Assembly (NCBI RefSeq): GCF_032062135.1 | Contig: NC_092859.1 | Coordinates: forward strand, 112,451,073-112,515,072 | Length of the DNA stretch: 64,000 nt | Direction: 5' to 3' | Source of the DNA: Pyxicephalus adspersus | Lineage: Eukaryota; Chordata; Amphibia; Anura; Pyxicephalidae | Part shown: positions 1 through 12,734 of the stretch, in pieces | Numbering within the stretch: the first letter of the stretch is position 1 | Layout of the letters: each line of letters starts with the position of its first letter | The notes under the pieces: model-generated | What the model saw: the letters and a program-made list of their open reading frames with translations, nothing else | What the model was told of the DNA's origin: nothing | Database searches by the model: none | Program-made: the position numbers and the translations under genes

Positions 1-67
1 TGTCATTTGCAACCCCTATTTAATGTACAGCTCTGCGTAATATGTTGGCGCTATATAAATCCTGTTT

Positions 68-100
<33 letters not shown>

Positions 101-103
101 ACA
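1..103 (+). repeat. 3' tail of a frog SINE/LINE family, (AAT)n end
   Basis: The text runs from 'aacccctatttaatgtacag' through 'ctctgcgtaatatgttggcg' and 'ctatataaatcc' into an AAT/AATA microsatellite. This is the 3' end shared by frog V-SINEs and their LINE partner; the same tail recurs at 12735, 52190 (reverse), 59490 and 61275 (reverse). The head of the element lies outside the window. Family assignment is from recognition. Confidence 0.7.
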
Positions 104-2744
104 GTGCTACAGAAAATTGGTATTCCAATACGCCTTTAAACAATACCAGTATAATGGTGGCAGAAACAATCCAAAACAAGTGTATGGGAAGTGGAATCAT
201 CAAAGATGTGCCACATTTCCTGAGCTTGTCACAACAAAGTGAAGCATGCCAATTAACATCAACAGGCAGCTGATGCTGTCAATTGGTTGACTTAATTCTC
301 TTTGGAGTCACAGCATGATGATGACCCTTAGAGTGTGAATTTGAGCAAACTCAGCTGGAGTGTCACTCAATCCTTCTCAACTCTTCCAAGTACTCTTACT
401 TTAGTTGTGCTGTTTCTGTAGTAAGATAATGTGACATTAGTGGTGGTGGCCACTTACTTCCAAATCTAAAAATACTTAGGAGGATGATAACCGAAAGTTG
501 GACTATAATGAGTAGATAGAATGAGATGCAAAGAACAATAAGAGAAGTTTTGACATACAAGTGGTTGCTAATATTTCTGGTAGTGGTAATGCTGTCTCTG
601 GAAAAGCTTGGATGGGAAATATAAGAGCAGGAAAGGAATTTTACTGTCTACTTGCAGCAATTGGTAGATTGAAGAAACAAAATTTATACAGAAGTAAGGG
701 ATTACCAATACATTGAAGTACAGGCTACTCAAACAGTATCAAGATTACTTCTCACTATAGACTTTATACTATAGTGTACTGTCCACTATACATACAGATA
801 TACATCTGTAAATAATTTGCAGATAAAACATGTTGCTCTTACATGATCTTTGTTTCCTTAATACTTGTTTATTTACCTTGCTCAGATTTTTAAGGGCTAC
901 TTTCAGACTAGGATTCATTTGCTAAATGAAATAAAGTTAGAGGGTAAATTAATTCTGGGTAAATAAGTAAGAATTTCTGGGTACATGTTGGAAATGCATT
1001 TGGAAAATGAAAATGCAAAGCAGAGCATGTTAGGAATTATAGTTCATGATGCTATCAAAATTCCTCTCTGGTTACTGATATAGTACAGAACAGCTGCTTT
1101 GCCTACAACATATGGCCACCTTATTAGTGAAACATTTGCTGCAATGAAACTCTATATGAATGTTAGCTTTACACTTTTCCTTTATTCATGTTTGAACTCT
1201 TCAGCTAAGATGTCCCCGTAGTGGTTTATGTGCTGATGCTACTTTTTTCTACTTTTTTTTTCTAATTGTTTAACTAACTTTGTCATAGCCATGTATAAGC
1301 AGTGTGCATAGAGTACAACCTGCTTTATAAAATATATGCAGATGTGTATATAAAATTTTAAGTGTACACTGCAGGGTCTTTATCTACCTTCCTTCTCTGG
1401 AAATCTGAAGCTGCATTTTAAATGAAAATTCTGTTATTAATCCAATTTTCCACATTCTCTTCTTTTCCAAGAAGGAACATTACAAGATGGGAAATGCAAT
1501 CACATACTTTACTGACCACAGAGAAGAACTGTAGATAGAAAACATGAATGTTAGAAACAAAGGCAGCCTTTGTTTTAGACAACAGTAAAAATTCGTGTAT
1601 TTACACTGTATTACAGCTACAATTTATTCAAAGGTGTAGTTCCAATTTCTGGTGTAAATCTAGTACAACACAATGTATGATGAGCCAATCACATTATAAA
1701 GAACACCTGTGATTTGTGCTGACAAATGAAGTGTTACATTTGTTATTAAAAAAATAATGAGTCATTTGTACTTTGCCATGTCATACCAGTACTATTAAAA
1801 TATTGTAATTAAAATAATTAAAATTATTTCATGACAAGGTTTCTGTGTATAAAATATCAGCCTGATGCACAGTTTTAAAAAATATATTAACTTATCTACA
1901 AACAAGCCCATTAAAAAAGAGAAACAATCTATACCAGCTAGTCTTCCAAATTCTTACATTTATTGCATTTGTTCCACCTTAAAACAGTTTTTTTGAGCAT
2001 AAACACAACATCTTGGTTTCAAAGCCTTAACTAGACCTAAACCATACGGTGGGGTGGAATTACCTGATTTCTCTCTATAATGCTGTGCTACATTATATAA
2101 CTAAAGCAAACTGTTATCAAACGCTATTTCCATACTAAAAAGATTTATGAACATGTACAAAGTGGTATAGGTGTCTAGTTATCTTGAAACACCTGTTTTC
2201 CGTGGCCTTTGTTGGTTGTTGGTTCTGCCTTTTGTCTTTGGTTAGTATCCATCCAACCCTTTTGATATGGAACTTCTATGCATACTGTAAGATGCAGGAC
2301 TGAGAATTTTCTTGATCCCTGATGATCACTTTGCTGTCTAGGTTACCTAGCTCTCCTTCCAAAATTAAAAAAGGTATTTTTGACTAGTTGCAACCCATTC
2401 CTTGACACTGGCAACTGGCCAACTGGCAGGCGACAACAACTGCAATGACTACAATCACTCTACATTGTCATGTCTAATACTCTTTGCCCACATAGCTATT
2501 TTACTTTTCTTCAAAATAACTATCCATTCTATCACTCTATAGTTACTATATTTACCTATTGAAAGTCAAACATTATCCTACACCATTTCACAAAAACCCC
2601 TCTTCCTATTCCCATTACTAGTTCTATCGGCTTCATTCATGAAACTGTAATATTTTTATGATCAACATTATCTGTTGTTGGTTGTTAAATATACTGCTGT
2701 TTTGTATACAAAAACATTTTTTTTTAAATATAAACATACACATG
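104..2744. other. unclassified AT-rich sequence, no gene seen
   Basis: No splice-bounded open frame, RNA gene or clear repeat was recognised. The stretch is AT-rich with short poly-A/T runs, and 1738-1850 is almost pure A/T. It is probably intergenic or intronic with old repeats decayed beyond recognition. Confidence 0.4.
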
Positions 2745-3032
2745 TCATATGATTCTCGTCCGATAATCACCTTAGGGCTGATATTGTATAAGAATAATCT
2801 GACGTGTATACAGCGCTCGTCGTCCGTCCTGGCAGATCCGCGGATGACAAATGATCATAATGAAAGTGAAGGGGAGAGAACACAGTGGGGTGCTGCTCTG
2901 TTGTACTCCCCATCCCCTCTACAGCAGAACAGTGCTGTATGTACAGTTCTCGTTCATGAATCATGCAGTCTTGTGTCGTTGGAAAGGATTGTGAAAGATC
3001 TTTTCCAACGACAATTATTGCACATGTGTACC
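2745..3032 (+). mobile_element. nonautonomous DNA transposon (MITE), family A copy 1
   Basis: This block matches, in opposite orientation, the block at 21013-21313: shared landmarks are 'gtccgataatc', 'tgtatacagcgc', the '[c/g]ggatcc[g/a]c' segment, 'cgatcataatg'-like text, and the terminal hairpin 'gtcgttggaaaggattgtg' / 'gatcttttccaacgac'. It is distinctly GC-richer than its surroundings. Short open frames on both strands (2658-3068 plus, 2767-3054 minus) are shadows of the repeat. No intact target duplication was found, so the superfamily is left open. Confidence 0.65.
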
Positions 3033-4605
3033 CCCTTAATACCTGTATTAGCAATGACTGCTTTATAATTTATACATGCTATTCAATAAACGTAAACTGG
3101 TAATTACTGTACTAACACATCATGGCAGCTCTTAGTCATTGCTGTTTAAGCCCAAGTAAAGTTCAGACAAAACAGTTCATTTGGTTTTGGATAGAGTAGA
3201 GACAGATTTGAGCCTCTGTCATGTTTTCATGCTGTGAAATCTCTTTAAAAAGCCCACTGGACTTGGGGACGGGGAAAGATGTAAAGAAAACTCTCCCCAA
3301 TGAGATCACAGACAGAACTGGAAACCTGAAAGAAATGTTACATTTACCTTCTCTACCCAGGACTAATGGAATTATTTTAAACGCCCAAGATTTCCGGTGA
3401 CAATTACATATTACACGTGACTACAAAGAAATCATAATCTAGCATTTATTCTATTACAGGTGGACACATTTAGCCACTAGCCGGGAATAACACCTTTGCT
3501 GTTTACGGATTTCTATTAACACAAACCCGGATATTACCTTAAAACATCTCCAATGTAATGTATAAAACTGCTGTAAGAATTTAGGAAAAGCATATCCACT
3601 CCAGAAAACTGCCTTAACAAAATCACAAGTACGGTGGATATCAGTCACCCTGCACAAGGAAAGGAGAACAGCAATGGCCGATGCACATTGCCCATACAGG
3701 AAACTGCTGCACAAAGTCTCATATTGGTTGACTATGTTGATCTGGAAAAAATACACAAAATGTACCAAAATTCAAATTTTCAACTTTCAAGGAATTCTAC
3801 AAGTTAGCTATTCACTGTATAGTTAGGTGAAAAATCATCTTGGAGACTCCCAGTCTACTAAAGATTTTTTTTTTACCCGTAATCTCCATTAGAAAGAGTT
3901 TCTATTGCTTGTCAGTACGTAAAGGGAAAATCACCCCAATGCGAACGCAGACAGCAATAGAAGTCTAAGGATTCAACTCTAACAAATTTTTAGCTGGAGA
4001 TGCATTTTAAGTACTTGTTTAAAGATAAAATTGTTTATAGGTAAAAGTATTAAAAAACATGAAATTCAATCTCAAATGAAATAGAACATTGCCATGTGGA
4101 CAACATATTTTTTCCTGTTCTCATTTGATACCATTTAAACAGAATGAAACATTTACTCCTAGCTAGAGGCTGTAGACATAATACATCTGATTAGAAGACA
4201 GTAGAAAATAGATGTTATTTCCAATGTACCACAGACTAAATGTCTTTCTTTTCAATAAAAAGCATAGACAGCAATTTCCTGAAAACTTCTTGTTGTTACC
4301 ACAATTCACTGTCATACCAAATGGAATAAAGGTCTGAGGCCAGACACAGGAAGAGTCACTCAGTAACTTCAGAGTGGCACATGTAGAACAAAACAAAGGG
4401 GTCCGACTCACTGTATCTGGTTGTACACTATTTGTAATAATTATAACTGAACATTTAATGAAAAATAACAAACCAAGGTTATCTAATGTGAAAAGCACAT
4501 GTCATAAATATCACAAAGGCATACCTCCCGAGCCATCTTTTTGGTTCTTTTAAGTGATTCTTTTTTTGAAGAGTAAACTAATGGCCTTTAATAAAAAGTC
4601 TTAGA
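3033..4605. other. unclassified sequence, no gene seen
   Basis: Nothing recognisable beyond short open frames without splice context. The segments 3290-3350 (ctctccccaatgagatcaca) and 3925-3965 (tcaccccaatgcgaacgcag) share the pattern 'ccccaatg-g-ac-cagaca', which may be two decayed copies of one old repeat. Confidence 0.3.
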
Positions 4606-4872
4606 ATACTTACAATCTAGGAGGTGGGGGAAGTAACATACAATAAGAAGGGGGATATGGAAAGGTGAGTGAGTAGTGGGAGTTTAGGAGACAGAAGAAG
4701 AAGGGTAGGCGAATTTGAAGAGATGGGTTTTAAGAGCTTTTTTAAATGTGCAGAAAGTAGGAGCAATCCGAATAGGACAAGTAAGAGAGTTCCAGAGAGT
4801 GGGGGCAGCCCTAGAAAAGTCTTGAAGTCGTGCATGTGAGGAGGTTATGAGGGGGGAGGATGATCAGGTGGT
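4606..4872 (-). repeat. internal part of a frog LINE/SINE-like family
   Basis: It begins 'acttacaatctaggaggtgg' and continues through 'agatgggttttaagagc', 'agagagttccagagagtggg' and 'gaggaggttatgagggggga'. The 'gagcttacaatctagga' start is where the fragments at 31135-31285 and 61275-61405 stop, so this piece looks like the adjoining section of the same family, read on the minus strand. The open frame on the minus strand (4617-4835) is a repeat shadow. Confidence 0.55.
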
Positions 4873-5445
4873 ACTCAAAGTGCTGCGTTTTTCCCATAGG
4901 CAAAGCAGTCATCCTTGGTCATTATTTAATGATCCACCCTGTTGATCACCAAACAATGGTAGACTACTGTGCTCAAACTAGATTTTTACCCAGTATGATC
5001 ACAATCGTTCATCTTGGGCGACAATTATCTAGCATTTTTGCATAGTTTTTCTCATGTAAAGGAAAGCCATCTATTAATGGTAGTTGACACTGGTAATGTA
5101 ATAATACAAACAGTTTGGAATACACTATAGAGTAATTGAAGAAGAGATAATTTCCAATGTGCTGAGCTCACACATAATTGTACAATCTATCACATTTTGA
5201 TTTTGATTTGGAACTATACCAAAATAAAAATCTGTGTAAGTTCACAGAGTTGATTTGACAGAAAATATTATTCTGTGCCTCTGTTTGATTTAGTTTTACT
5301 ACCATTAACAAACTTTTACTGATTTCATGACTAAGCTCTTCCAACTGCTATTCCACTATCAACTGAAATTTCAACATAAATGAGCCATAAAGGAAAAGCC
5401 TAGCCTTGAAGGCTTCAATAACAAAGTAAAAGTAAATCAGAGAAG
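4873..5445. other. unclassified AT-rich sequence
   Basis: No gene, RNA or repeat was recognised between the LINE/SINE fragment and the assembly gap. Confidence 0.35.
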
Positions 5446-5979
5446 NNNNNNNNNNNNNNNNNNNNNNNNNNNNNNNNNNNNNNNNNNNNNNNNNNNNNNN
5501 NNNNNNNNNNNNNNNNNNNNNNNNNNNNNNNNNNNNNNNNNNNNNNNNNNNNNNNNNNNNNNNNNNNNNNNNNNNNNNNNNNNNNNNNNNNNNNNNNNNN
5601 NNNNNNNNNNNNNNNNNNNNNNNNNNNNNNNNNNNNNNNNNNNNNNNNNNNNNNNNNNNNNNNNNNNNNNNNNNNNNNNNNNNNNNNNNNNNNNNNNNNN
5701 NNNNNNNNNNNNNNNNNNNNNNNNNNNNNNNNNNNNNNNNNNNNNNNNNNNNNNNNNNNNNNNNNNNNNNNNNNNNNNNNNNNNNNNNNNNNNNNNNNNN
5801 NNNNNNNNNNNNNNNNNNNNNNNNNNNNNNNNNNNNNNNNNNNNNNNNNNNNNNNNNNNNNNNNNNNNNNNNNNNNNNNNNNNNNNNNNNNNNNNNNNNN
5901 NNNNNNNNNNNNNNNNNNNNNNNNNNNNNNNNNNNNNNNNNNNNNNNNNNNNNNNNNNNNNNNNNNNNNNNNNNNNNNN
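5446..5979. other. assembly gap (N run, 534 positions)
   Basis: Undetermined bases, followed directly by a poly-T run. Open frames that span it are artefacts of N translating as any residue. Confidence 0.99.
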
Positions 5980-6453
5980 TTTTTTTTTGCATGTGATTGG
6001 GTTTTCTTTCCAAAAGTGAATTTTCATCACATTTACCAAACTAAGTGAATTACAACTTGCAAGGTGAATATTCACTTTGCTTAGCAAACCATATCCAATA
6101 TCAATGTGTGTGATGAATTAATAAGTGGAAGGGGGCGGCAGTTTTTTGATTTTGTTTTAAACAATTCTAGTCTTTAGCCTTTGCTAACTACTTAGTTTTC
6201 TGTATGCATAAGATAAACCTGACAAGCAGGCCACTCACAAAATATCTGGTTATTTGAAGGAAGAGTCCAACTCCATCATCAGTGAATTCCTCAATGCCTC
6301 CTTATTACCAGCACACCTATAGGGGAATGTGTCCCAGGGTAAGTCAGGGACAGTCATGCAATTGACTGATGAAAATCTTTTATCCTAGACCATGTACTTT
6401 TAAGGTTTCTTGCATTGCATTATATCTTGCATTATTTTCCTGATTGTTTCCAG

Positions 6454-6515
6454 TGACAGTAGGATGAACAAGCATCATACAAATAGTTCTATGGAGAGGG
6501 GAGGAAGGAAGTCAG
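6454..6515 (+). CDS. weak candidate internal exon, 62 bp
   Basis: A good acceptor (pyrimidine-rich 'ttttcctgattgtttccag') precedes and a near-consensus donor 'CAG|GTAAGT' follows. Only one frame is open throughout, encoding about 20 residues starting DSRMNKHHTN. The segment from about 6420 to 6860 also has the look of a frog interspersed repeat, so the splice sites could belong to an exonised or chance repeat. No protein family is recognised. Confidence 0.15.
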
Positions 6516-9500
6516 GTAAGTAGCACTCCATTGTATCCTCCTCTATGGGAAAGTACAGTGGTCCTGCCTGCATATTTATTCATTTATGTGCCAGGACAGA
6601 TCAACGAATGGCAGCTGCAAAGCAGCTGTACACATTCTAGACTATCACCCTGGACCACATGATCATCTGTCTAATGCAACAATCTGAAATGTGTACATAT
6701 TCTTAGAGTAGTGTAGCTAGAGTTCCTTGTCTTAGATATGAGGTTTGTCCTCTTTAATACCACTTAAAATATATCACTTTCTCCAAAGTGAAAATAAAGG
6801 TTAGCCATACACTGTCTAGGTCATTTATCTCCAGATGGGTCTAGACCTAATAAATAAATAAATATGTCTTGCTGCTGGCCAAGTGTACCATGCTTAAATC
6901 AACTGTGGTCTCCTAATTCTTTCCTATACACTTATTTTCTAGCATATTGTGGCTTCTCCTGGTGCCAGGCAATTGTATGTTATAACATGTCTCTTAATTC
7001 TCTTAAAAGTTTAATAGAAATTAACCAGCGCCCAGGCAGTTTTGCATTAGTGAGTAAATATCTGGCAGTAAGGGGGTAGGTGTCTGGCACTGTGGTAGGT
7101 GACTGGCACTGTGGTAGGTGACTCCTTCTTTTACTTTAAAAGCAAATATGCTACGCTGGTGGAACATTTCATGAAGTGGAAGAGGGGCAGGACTACCCTA
7201 AAGAATGTTTGAGAGTTAGCGGCTATGATCCTAAAGAGTTAGTCATCCTCTTTCAAGGCTGACATTTTTATTTGAGGTGAATTCATTTTTTAACCAAAAC
7301 CTATTTAATTTAAAGTACAATATTTGCAAACTTTGTGCAATCTGTAATACATGATCATTTATAAAACATGCTTGAACCATGCAACATATGTGTTAAACTT
7401 TTAAAGCTGTTTTAAATAAATATACATGCAAATATAGTTTTTCAGTAAACAGATCAGGAGCTCATAAAATGAGAATAATGTTGAGTATAATCTTCAATAT
7501 GAAATGCACCGCTCTCACATAATAGGTCTTTGTAAAAACAAAAACGGTTGATTTGCATTCAATGTGATCACATGTATACACAATACTATTCATTAGCAAA
7601 ACCCTAACTGTAGTAATCACCCATGCATTAAATAGTCTCACGGAAGCACAAAAGCACATAATACATGTTCCTTCCTTTGTGCCATCTCTCACACAGTAGG
7701 TATATTCATATCAAAGTATTATAGTAGGTGTACACCCAAAAAGGCCAAACAATTGCTTTCATAAGGCTGTTCTGAATAAGCATAACCAGCGGGTGCTGCA
7801 CCCAGTGAAAACATCCGTGGGTGTACTTTGGGCTAGATAACTGGATTTCTGATAGAAGATGTTCACAAGTTGATGAGTGATTGACCACTTCAAAGAAACC
7901 TATGTCCACGTTCACCTGAGCATATCTTTACACTCATTCTAGATCACGCAGGTGTAGAAATGGCTTCTTTCATTACAATGGTGAAGGTGAGACTTTTAAT
8001 GCTTTACCATAAACTAAGCAAACATTTTCCCCTGCAGCATCAGACACAGAATGTTTTAGAAAATAGTTTTAGAAAATTACATTTGCATGTACATAAAAAT
8101 ATAAATATGTGATACATGCATTGCTAAACAGTTTGTACAAAAATTACATTTCAGAGAAGAGATGAGGGTGTGGATGATGGTGGAAGAAGTTAACGGTATG
8201 CAGCACTTCAACAAGAAGCACATCATTTTACGGATCCCGAAACAGAAACTGTGTTCAGACCAATATTTCCTCAAAATCCTGAAACCACTTGTCTAATAAA
8301 CATGTACAGGCAGTGAGCGGAAGAGAACTGGTGGAAAAAGTGGAACCTTCATTTATTATCGTTAGTGAACTGTAGATGTTAGGAGGAACTAGTCTATATC
8401 GAGATTCCTCTTAAACCCAACATTTGGGTTTTACAATAATGACATATGGCTCCATAGGAAGATTACAGCAGAACTTCAGACAAAAATATTATAATAAACT
8501 CTAATAGCCTATTAAAGGAAAACTAAAAGAAAAAGCCTTTCCTACAATATTCCATTTTCAGCCAGAGCTTTCCTTCACAGCACTTTCATTATTAGATGTT
8601 AGATGGCCTATATCATTCAAAACACAATGCCTAGCTTGTCCTAGCCCGAGTATTTCTAGAAAGTAAAAAGAGAAGCAGCAAAGGGATGAAATGTCGTTCA
8701 CCTAATTTTTTTTTCTTCTTTCAGCTTGCTTCTTGTTGGACTGCTGCTCAAGGACTGCAAGGTACCAGGTCAAATTCAGATACTTACTCTGCTTACATAA
8801 AATACATTTAATTAGATTTTTGATTGCAAAGCAGCATGAATGTGTCTTTTATATCTGGACACCCAGGAGAAGTCTATGCAGGTTTGTTCCCTACTTGAGC
8901 TTGACAGTGTAATACTCTTTAGGGGGGTTGTACAGCCAGTCCATAGCATAAAACAAAAAAAAAATCTGCGAACCCAAGTAACTAAACTTTTGTGAGTGGT
9001 TCTTCAGGTGAGTTCCTGACTGGCAGAATACCCCCTATGGGTTCTCTAAAACGAACATGCAAAACGTGTACCTTTTTAATGTTCTGTCAACACTCAGCCT
9101 TTTCACCCAGCAGCAGGCTTCAACAGCTGAAGTAAAGGAGCGAGCCCTGAGCATTAGACAGCTCACATATAGAAAGTTAAACTGCCTTTTAGTTCAGCAT
9201 TAAAAGATCTCCATCAGCTATGGTATACTGGTCAGTCAATATACATCTACTATTTTGCAATGTAAAAATCAGCATAGACAGTTAAATTATTAGGACAGAG
9301 TTAATTTTTACAGATACTAGGTAGTACAACACATATATATTTGGACCACTATTCCTATTCATTGTATTTCTGCAGCTACAGTAACTGGTTTTTTGAATTT
9401 TTGGTCTTCTGTAGAAACACAGAAAATGATTGATTACATCATATCAAGGGCATCCTTGAGGTTCATTTCCCATGAAAGTTTTATAGAATGCTGTATTTAC

Positions 9501-11079
9501 TACTGAAGAACTCCAGTCTAGGGAAAATGATATGACTAATTCTTTCTGGTCATTAGGAAGGATGTTACCATTGCAACAAACAGAAGTCAAATGTAAACAT
9601 TGTAAACTAAGGTTTGACCTAGAGGTAGTCTATTCTGACTAACTCAGATCCTTATATTATTTTTGGTTTTTGTGGAAGACAATGGGATCAGTGATATGAC
9701 CACTTAAACCAATTGGAGTCAGATATATGTGCTCGGTCCTATAACTTGTTACGTCTAAAGTTCCTTTAAATCCGGAAAATGTGAATGTGTTCTTCTGGTA
9801 ATATGTGCATTAAAGCAAAGCAGAGAAAGGGTCAGACTGTCCCACAGGATGGCCAGAAAAAAGCACTGGTTGGTCCCAATTATATACCAATAAAATTAGA
9901 TTTATTTGGGCCCTCTGGTGGGACCATGCCACCTGCTGTCTTACAAAAATTGCCACTGGGTGAATAGAGCTATGTATTCTACTGAGCTTGGTGGGCCCAG
10001 GTCCCCGGTCCGACCCTAAGCACATTGAACCAAATATAGGTACCTTAGGACCACTACTAACTGCTTCCAAACAGTGTATTGAGATTTGACAAGGTAGTAA
10101 AGAACAGTTTAACAAGCTGGATGGGCAACCAGGCTTGATTTTCACAGGGCCCTATGATGCCAGTTGTGATTTGGGAAATATTTGTGTCCTTCTTCTATGT
10201 TACTGTCCTCTCAATAAAAGAAAATTTAGTACAAAAAATACTAGTAGGTGAATTATATTGTTATAAAATACCCTGTATGCCATAACAGCTCTTTCCCTGC
10301 TTGTTAGCAATGTTTGACTCATTGAACACTGGCAGATGTGCACAGGTAGCTCTCTGTACAATCTTAGCATCTATAAGGTGCCAAGACTAAGTGCCAGGAG
10401 TAAGTGGCCCAAACAAATATACTGTGGATAACTGTGGATAAGACCTAGATGTACAGCTACAAATACGGTATGTGCAATCTAGTTTCTCTGTCATAGGGTG
10501 TGTATTTTTGCCTTTTCAAGTTGATCAGCAATGGCAGCTTCAATATTTCTCTCAGTACCTTTTACTTATGTGAACAGAAATCTATTTTATACAGTTTCAG
10601 TTCTGTAAGTGACCACAAAGGGAGAGTATTAAAATGACTAATATTTTGCATTATGCATACATTCTGTGCTGTCAGTGTATATATCAGTGTATGTACTATA
10701 CCAGCTGTGTTTGCGGGACAGTTCAAGAAATGCTGCTTTGTTTGCTAAACGATAGAAGGCAAAATTGACATTTGAAAAAAACAAGTATAATGTTCCGTGT
10801 TGTTTCCAGTGATTGGAGAATATTTTGTGGCTTACTCAGTAAAGTCTATACCACCTAATTGGTTTACTGAAGACAAATTTGTGAAAATAAATGTTCTGGG
10901 GTCTGCAAGGGTTCAGCCTGCAAACTACTTTATCAATTAAAAAATATCATGATTCTATATATTGTTTTATGAACTTTTGAATATTGTATGTGCTGAATTA
11001 CACTGCATCTGTGTTTAGTTACTTGGCCTCAGATTTAGTTGTTTCTAAACATTCTTCTGGATAATGAAATCTGAACTCT
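6516..11079. other. long unclassified stretch, no gene supported
   Basis: Mostly AT-rich unique-looking sequence. It contains a 19 bp tandem repeat (7076-7120), a locally GC-richer block around 9800-10150 with short open frames on both strands (9785-9967 plus, 9810-10145 minus) that match no family I know, and a perfect 10 bp duplication (actgtggata twice, 10421-10440). A pyrimidine tract ending in 'tttcag' near 8725 is followed by a very short open segment with a poor donor and is not called. Confidence 0.35.
7076..7120. repeat. 19 bp minisatellite, about 2.4 copies
   Basis: Unit 'gtaggtgtctggcactgtg' followed by 'gtaggtgactggcactgtg' and a partial 'gtaggtg'. One mismatch separates the two full units, which suggests a recent local duplication. 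Confidence 0.85.
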
Positions 11080-11225
11080 AGGCAGATAAAAATGCGTATG
11101 AAATGCAAATAAATGCAGCTTGATTTTAATATGACATCAGCCGCTCATTGTACAGCACAGCTAATTAGGAGAAGAAAAGGTGCACATGGAGCCAATCACT
11201 TTAAGTGCAGACAAATAACACTGTG
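11080..11225. promoter_or_regulatory. candidate conserved non-coding element
   Basis: A repeat-free block with clustered developmental-type motifs: an octamer/POU-like 'atgcaaataaatgcag', the homeodomain core 'agctaattaggag', 'aatatgacatcagccgctca' and 'gccaatcactttaagtgcag'. It has no long open frame. Its texture resembles deeply conserved vertebrate enhancers; this is inference only. Confidence 0.25.
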
Positions 11226-11271
11226 ATGGGGAGAAGAGGGAGAATGATAGACAGATGAGTCAATCTTTGGA

Positions 11272-11482
11272 CCTGATTTATTAAAGAATTCCAACACTTG
11301 GCATGATAAACTATAATGGGAGAACCTTGGTGATCCAGCAATACAGGAAAGGATTTCTTTTGCTATCTGTTGCCAATTAATTTAGATTCATTACTAGATC
11401 CATTTCTGGTTTGACGGATTACCCAGGTTCTTCCATGGTGGTCTATCTTCTCCAATCTTGGAAATCTTTGATAAATTGGGCA
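11272..11482. mobile_element. palindromic foldback MITE (family B), diverged copy
   Basis: Left arm 'cctgatttattaaagaattc...gataaactataatgggagaa' and right arm '...ttcttccatggtggtctatc...gataaattgggca' are inverted copies around a centre near 11375. The core 'ggtgatccagcaa' / 'ggattacccagg' identifies the same family as 11761, 34156, 40160, 45117 and 50096. The outer stems match the variant at 34156-34366 more closely than the main type. Confidence 0.75.
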
Positions 11483-11760
11483 CAGTGTGTTGTATCTTCC
11501 AAACTGTCCAGTCCCCCATCAGTCACCGCCTGGCCCAGCCTATGATAGCTTGGGATCAAGTGATAAGGTAGGGCATCTTGCGGCAGTAAATTAATGTATT
11601 CAACAACTCTGGGTTTAAAGTATTAAAGCAAAAGGGTTTTATTGTTTTATGGCCTTTTTATTTTTATTTTTGTTGGATTTCTGTGTGTACCTACTTGTGG
11701 ACAATAATTTACCAATGGATTTCAATTTTATTGCCACTTTAGTAACCTAGACACAATGGA

Positions 11761-11978
11761 CTTGATTTATGAAAGCTCTCCAAGGCTGGAGAGGATACAC
11801 TTTCAACAGTGAAGCTGGGTGATCCTGCAAACCTGGAATGGATTTGCGAGTGATTGGCTATTTGCTAGCAAATGTATTGATTCCTGAACCAGAACCATTA
11901 CAGGTTTGCTGGATCACCCAGCTTCACTGATTAAAGTGTATCCTCTTTAGCCTTGGAGAGCTTTATTAAATCAGGCCC
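11761..11978. mobile_element. palindromic foldback MITE (family B), well preserved
   Basis: Arms 'gaaagctctccaaggctgga' ... 'agctgggtgatcctgcaaac' and 'aggtttgctggatcacccag' ... 'agccttggagagctttatta' form a near-perfect hairpin of about 90 bp per arm, with a short loop holding 'tttgctagcaaatg'. The whole unit is about 218 bp and lies about 280 bp from the preceding copy. No coding capacity; presumably mobilised by a transposase in trans. The superfamily is uncertain. Confidence 0.85.
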
Positions 11979-12734
11979 AAAACACTCAACAAATAGTAAT
12001 ACATAGCCAGAACAAAGGAGACAATGAAAACCAGCAAAACACACAAACCTTTTTGATGTTTTTGCATCTTCATCAGTGAGCAGTTACAGAATCTGCAGTA
12101 TACACAAAGCTAAAGATATCCAGCAGTTTGGCTTTCACATGATGCTTAATTCACTTACAACACCTCATTGGTTGGACATGCTAACTAGTTTTATTGTGCA
12201 TTCTATCCTAACTCCAGAGGCTATGCCAAGATAGCGGAAAATATTTTCGGATCATGGCAGATAGCGGGTAAACAATGTTTGGTTTGGCAGACAGCACCTG
12301 TCAAGTGTCCAGTCTGTGCTGTCAGGCGCTCTGTCAGTCTCCCTCCATTTGTTTTTTAGATCATGACTTTCCTTACTGTAAATATTCTGTCCAGTGGGAA
12401 GCAACTATTGCAGAAATACAGACTGCAGACTGATTTATGGGAAGATGTACAAAAATAGTCAGTTATTCAACTCGTCTAAAAATGCAGAAACAGGCAGTTC
12501 CAGTACAATATGTGCCAAAGTCTCTGGGACGCCAGTCTAACCGTGTTTCATGTTGAATTTCCTATGAAGAGTAGCAAACATGTATAAAGCCTGCAATGGT
12601 CATGAACAAGTCACAATTTTAACTGTAATTTGTGTGGACAAATGAGTAAGACAAAATAGACATTTTGCTGCTTATATGGGCATATCAGAACAGTGTTGGG
12701 ACATTAGCCTCTGCTTGTAAACTAACCCAGGTCA

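Noticed and set aside
2658..3068. 136-codon plus-strand frame
   Set aside because: It lies over the family A MITE, with an overlapping minus-strand frame and a second copy at 21.0-21.3 kb that does not keep the frame.
5348..6087. Minus-strand open frames of over 200 codons
   Set aside because: They are almost entirely N; the flanking coding text is only a few codons.
8726..8762. Pyrimidine tract plus 'tttcag' and a 37 bp open segment
   Set aside because: The donor (gtacca) is poor and the segment is too short to judge.
9785..10145. GC-richer block with frames on both strands, possible gene
   Set aside because: Opposite-strand frames overlap almost fully, typical of a decayed repeat; no motif recognised.
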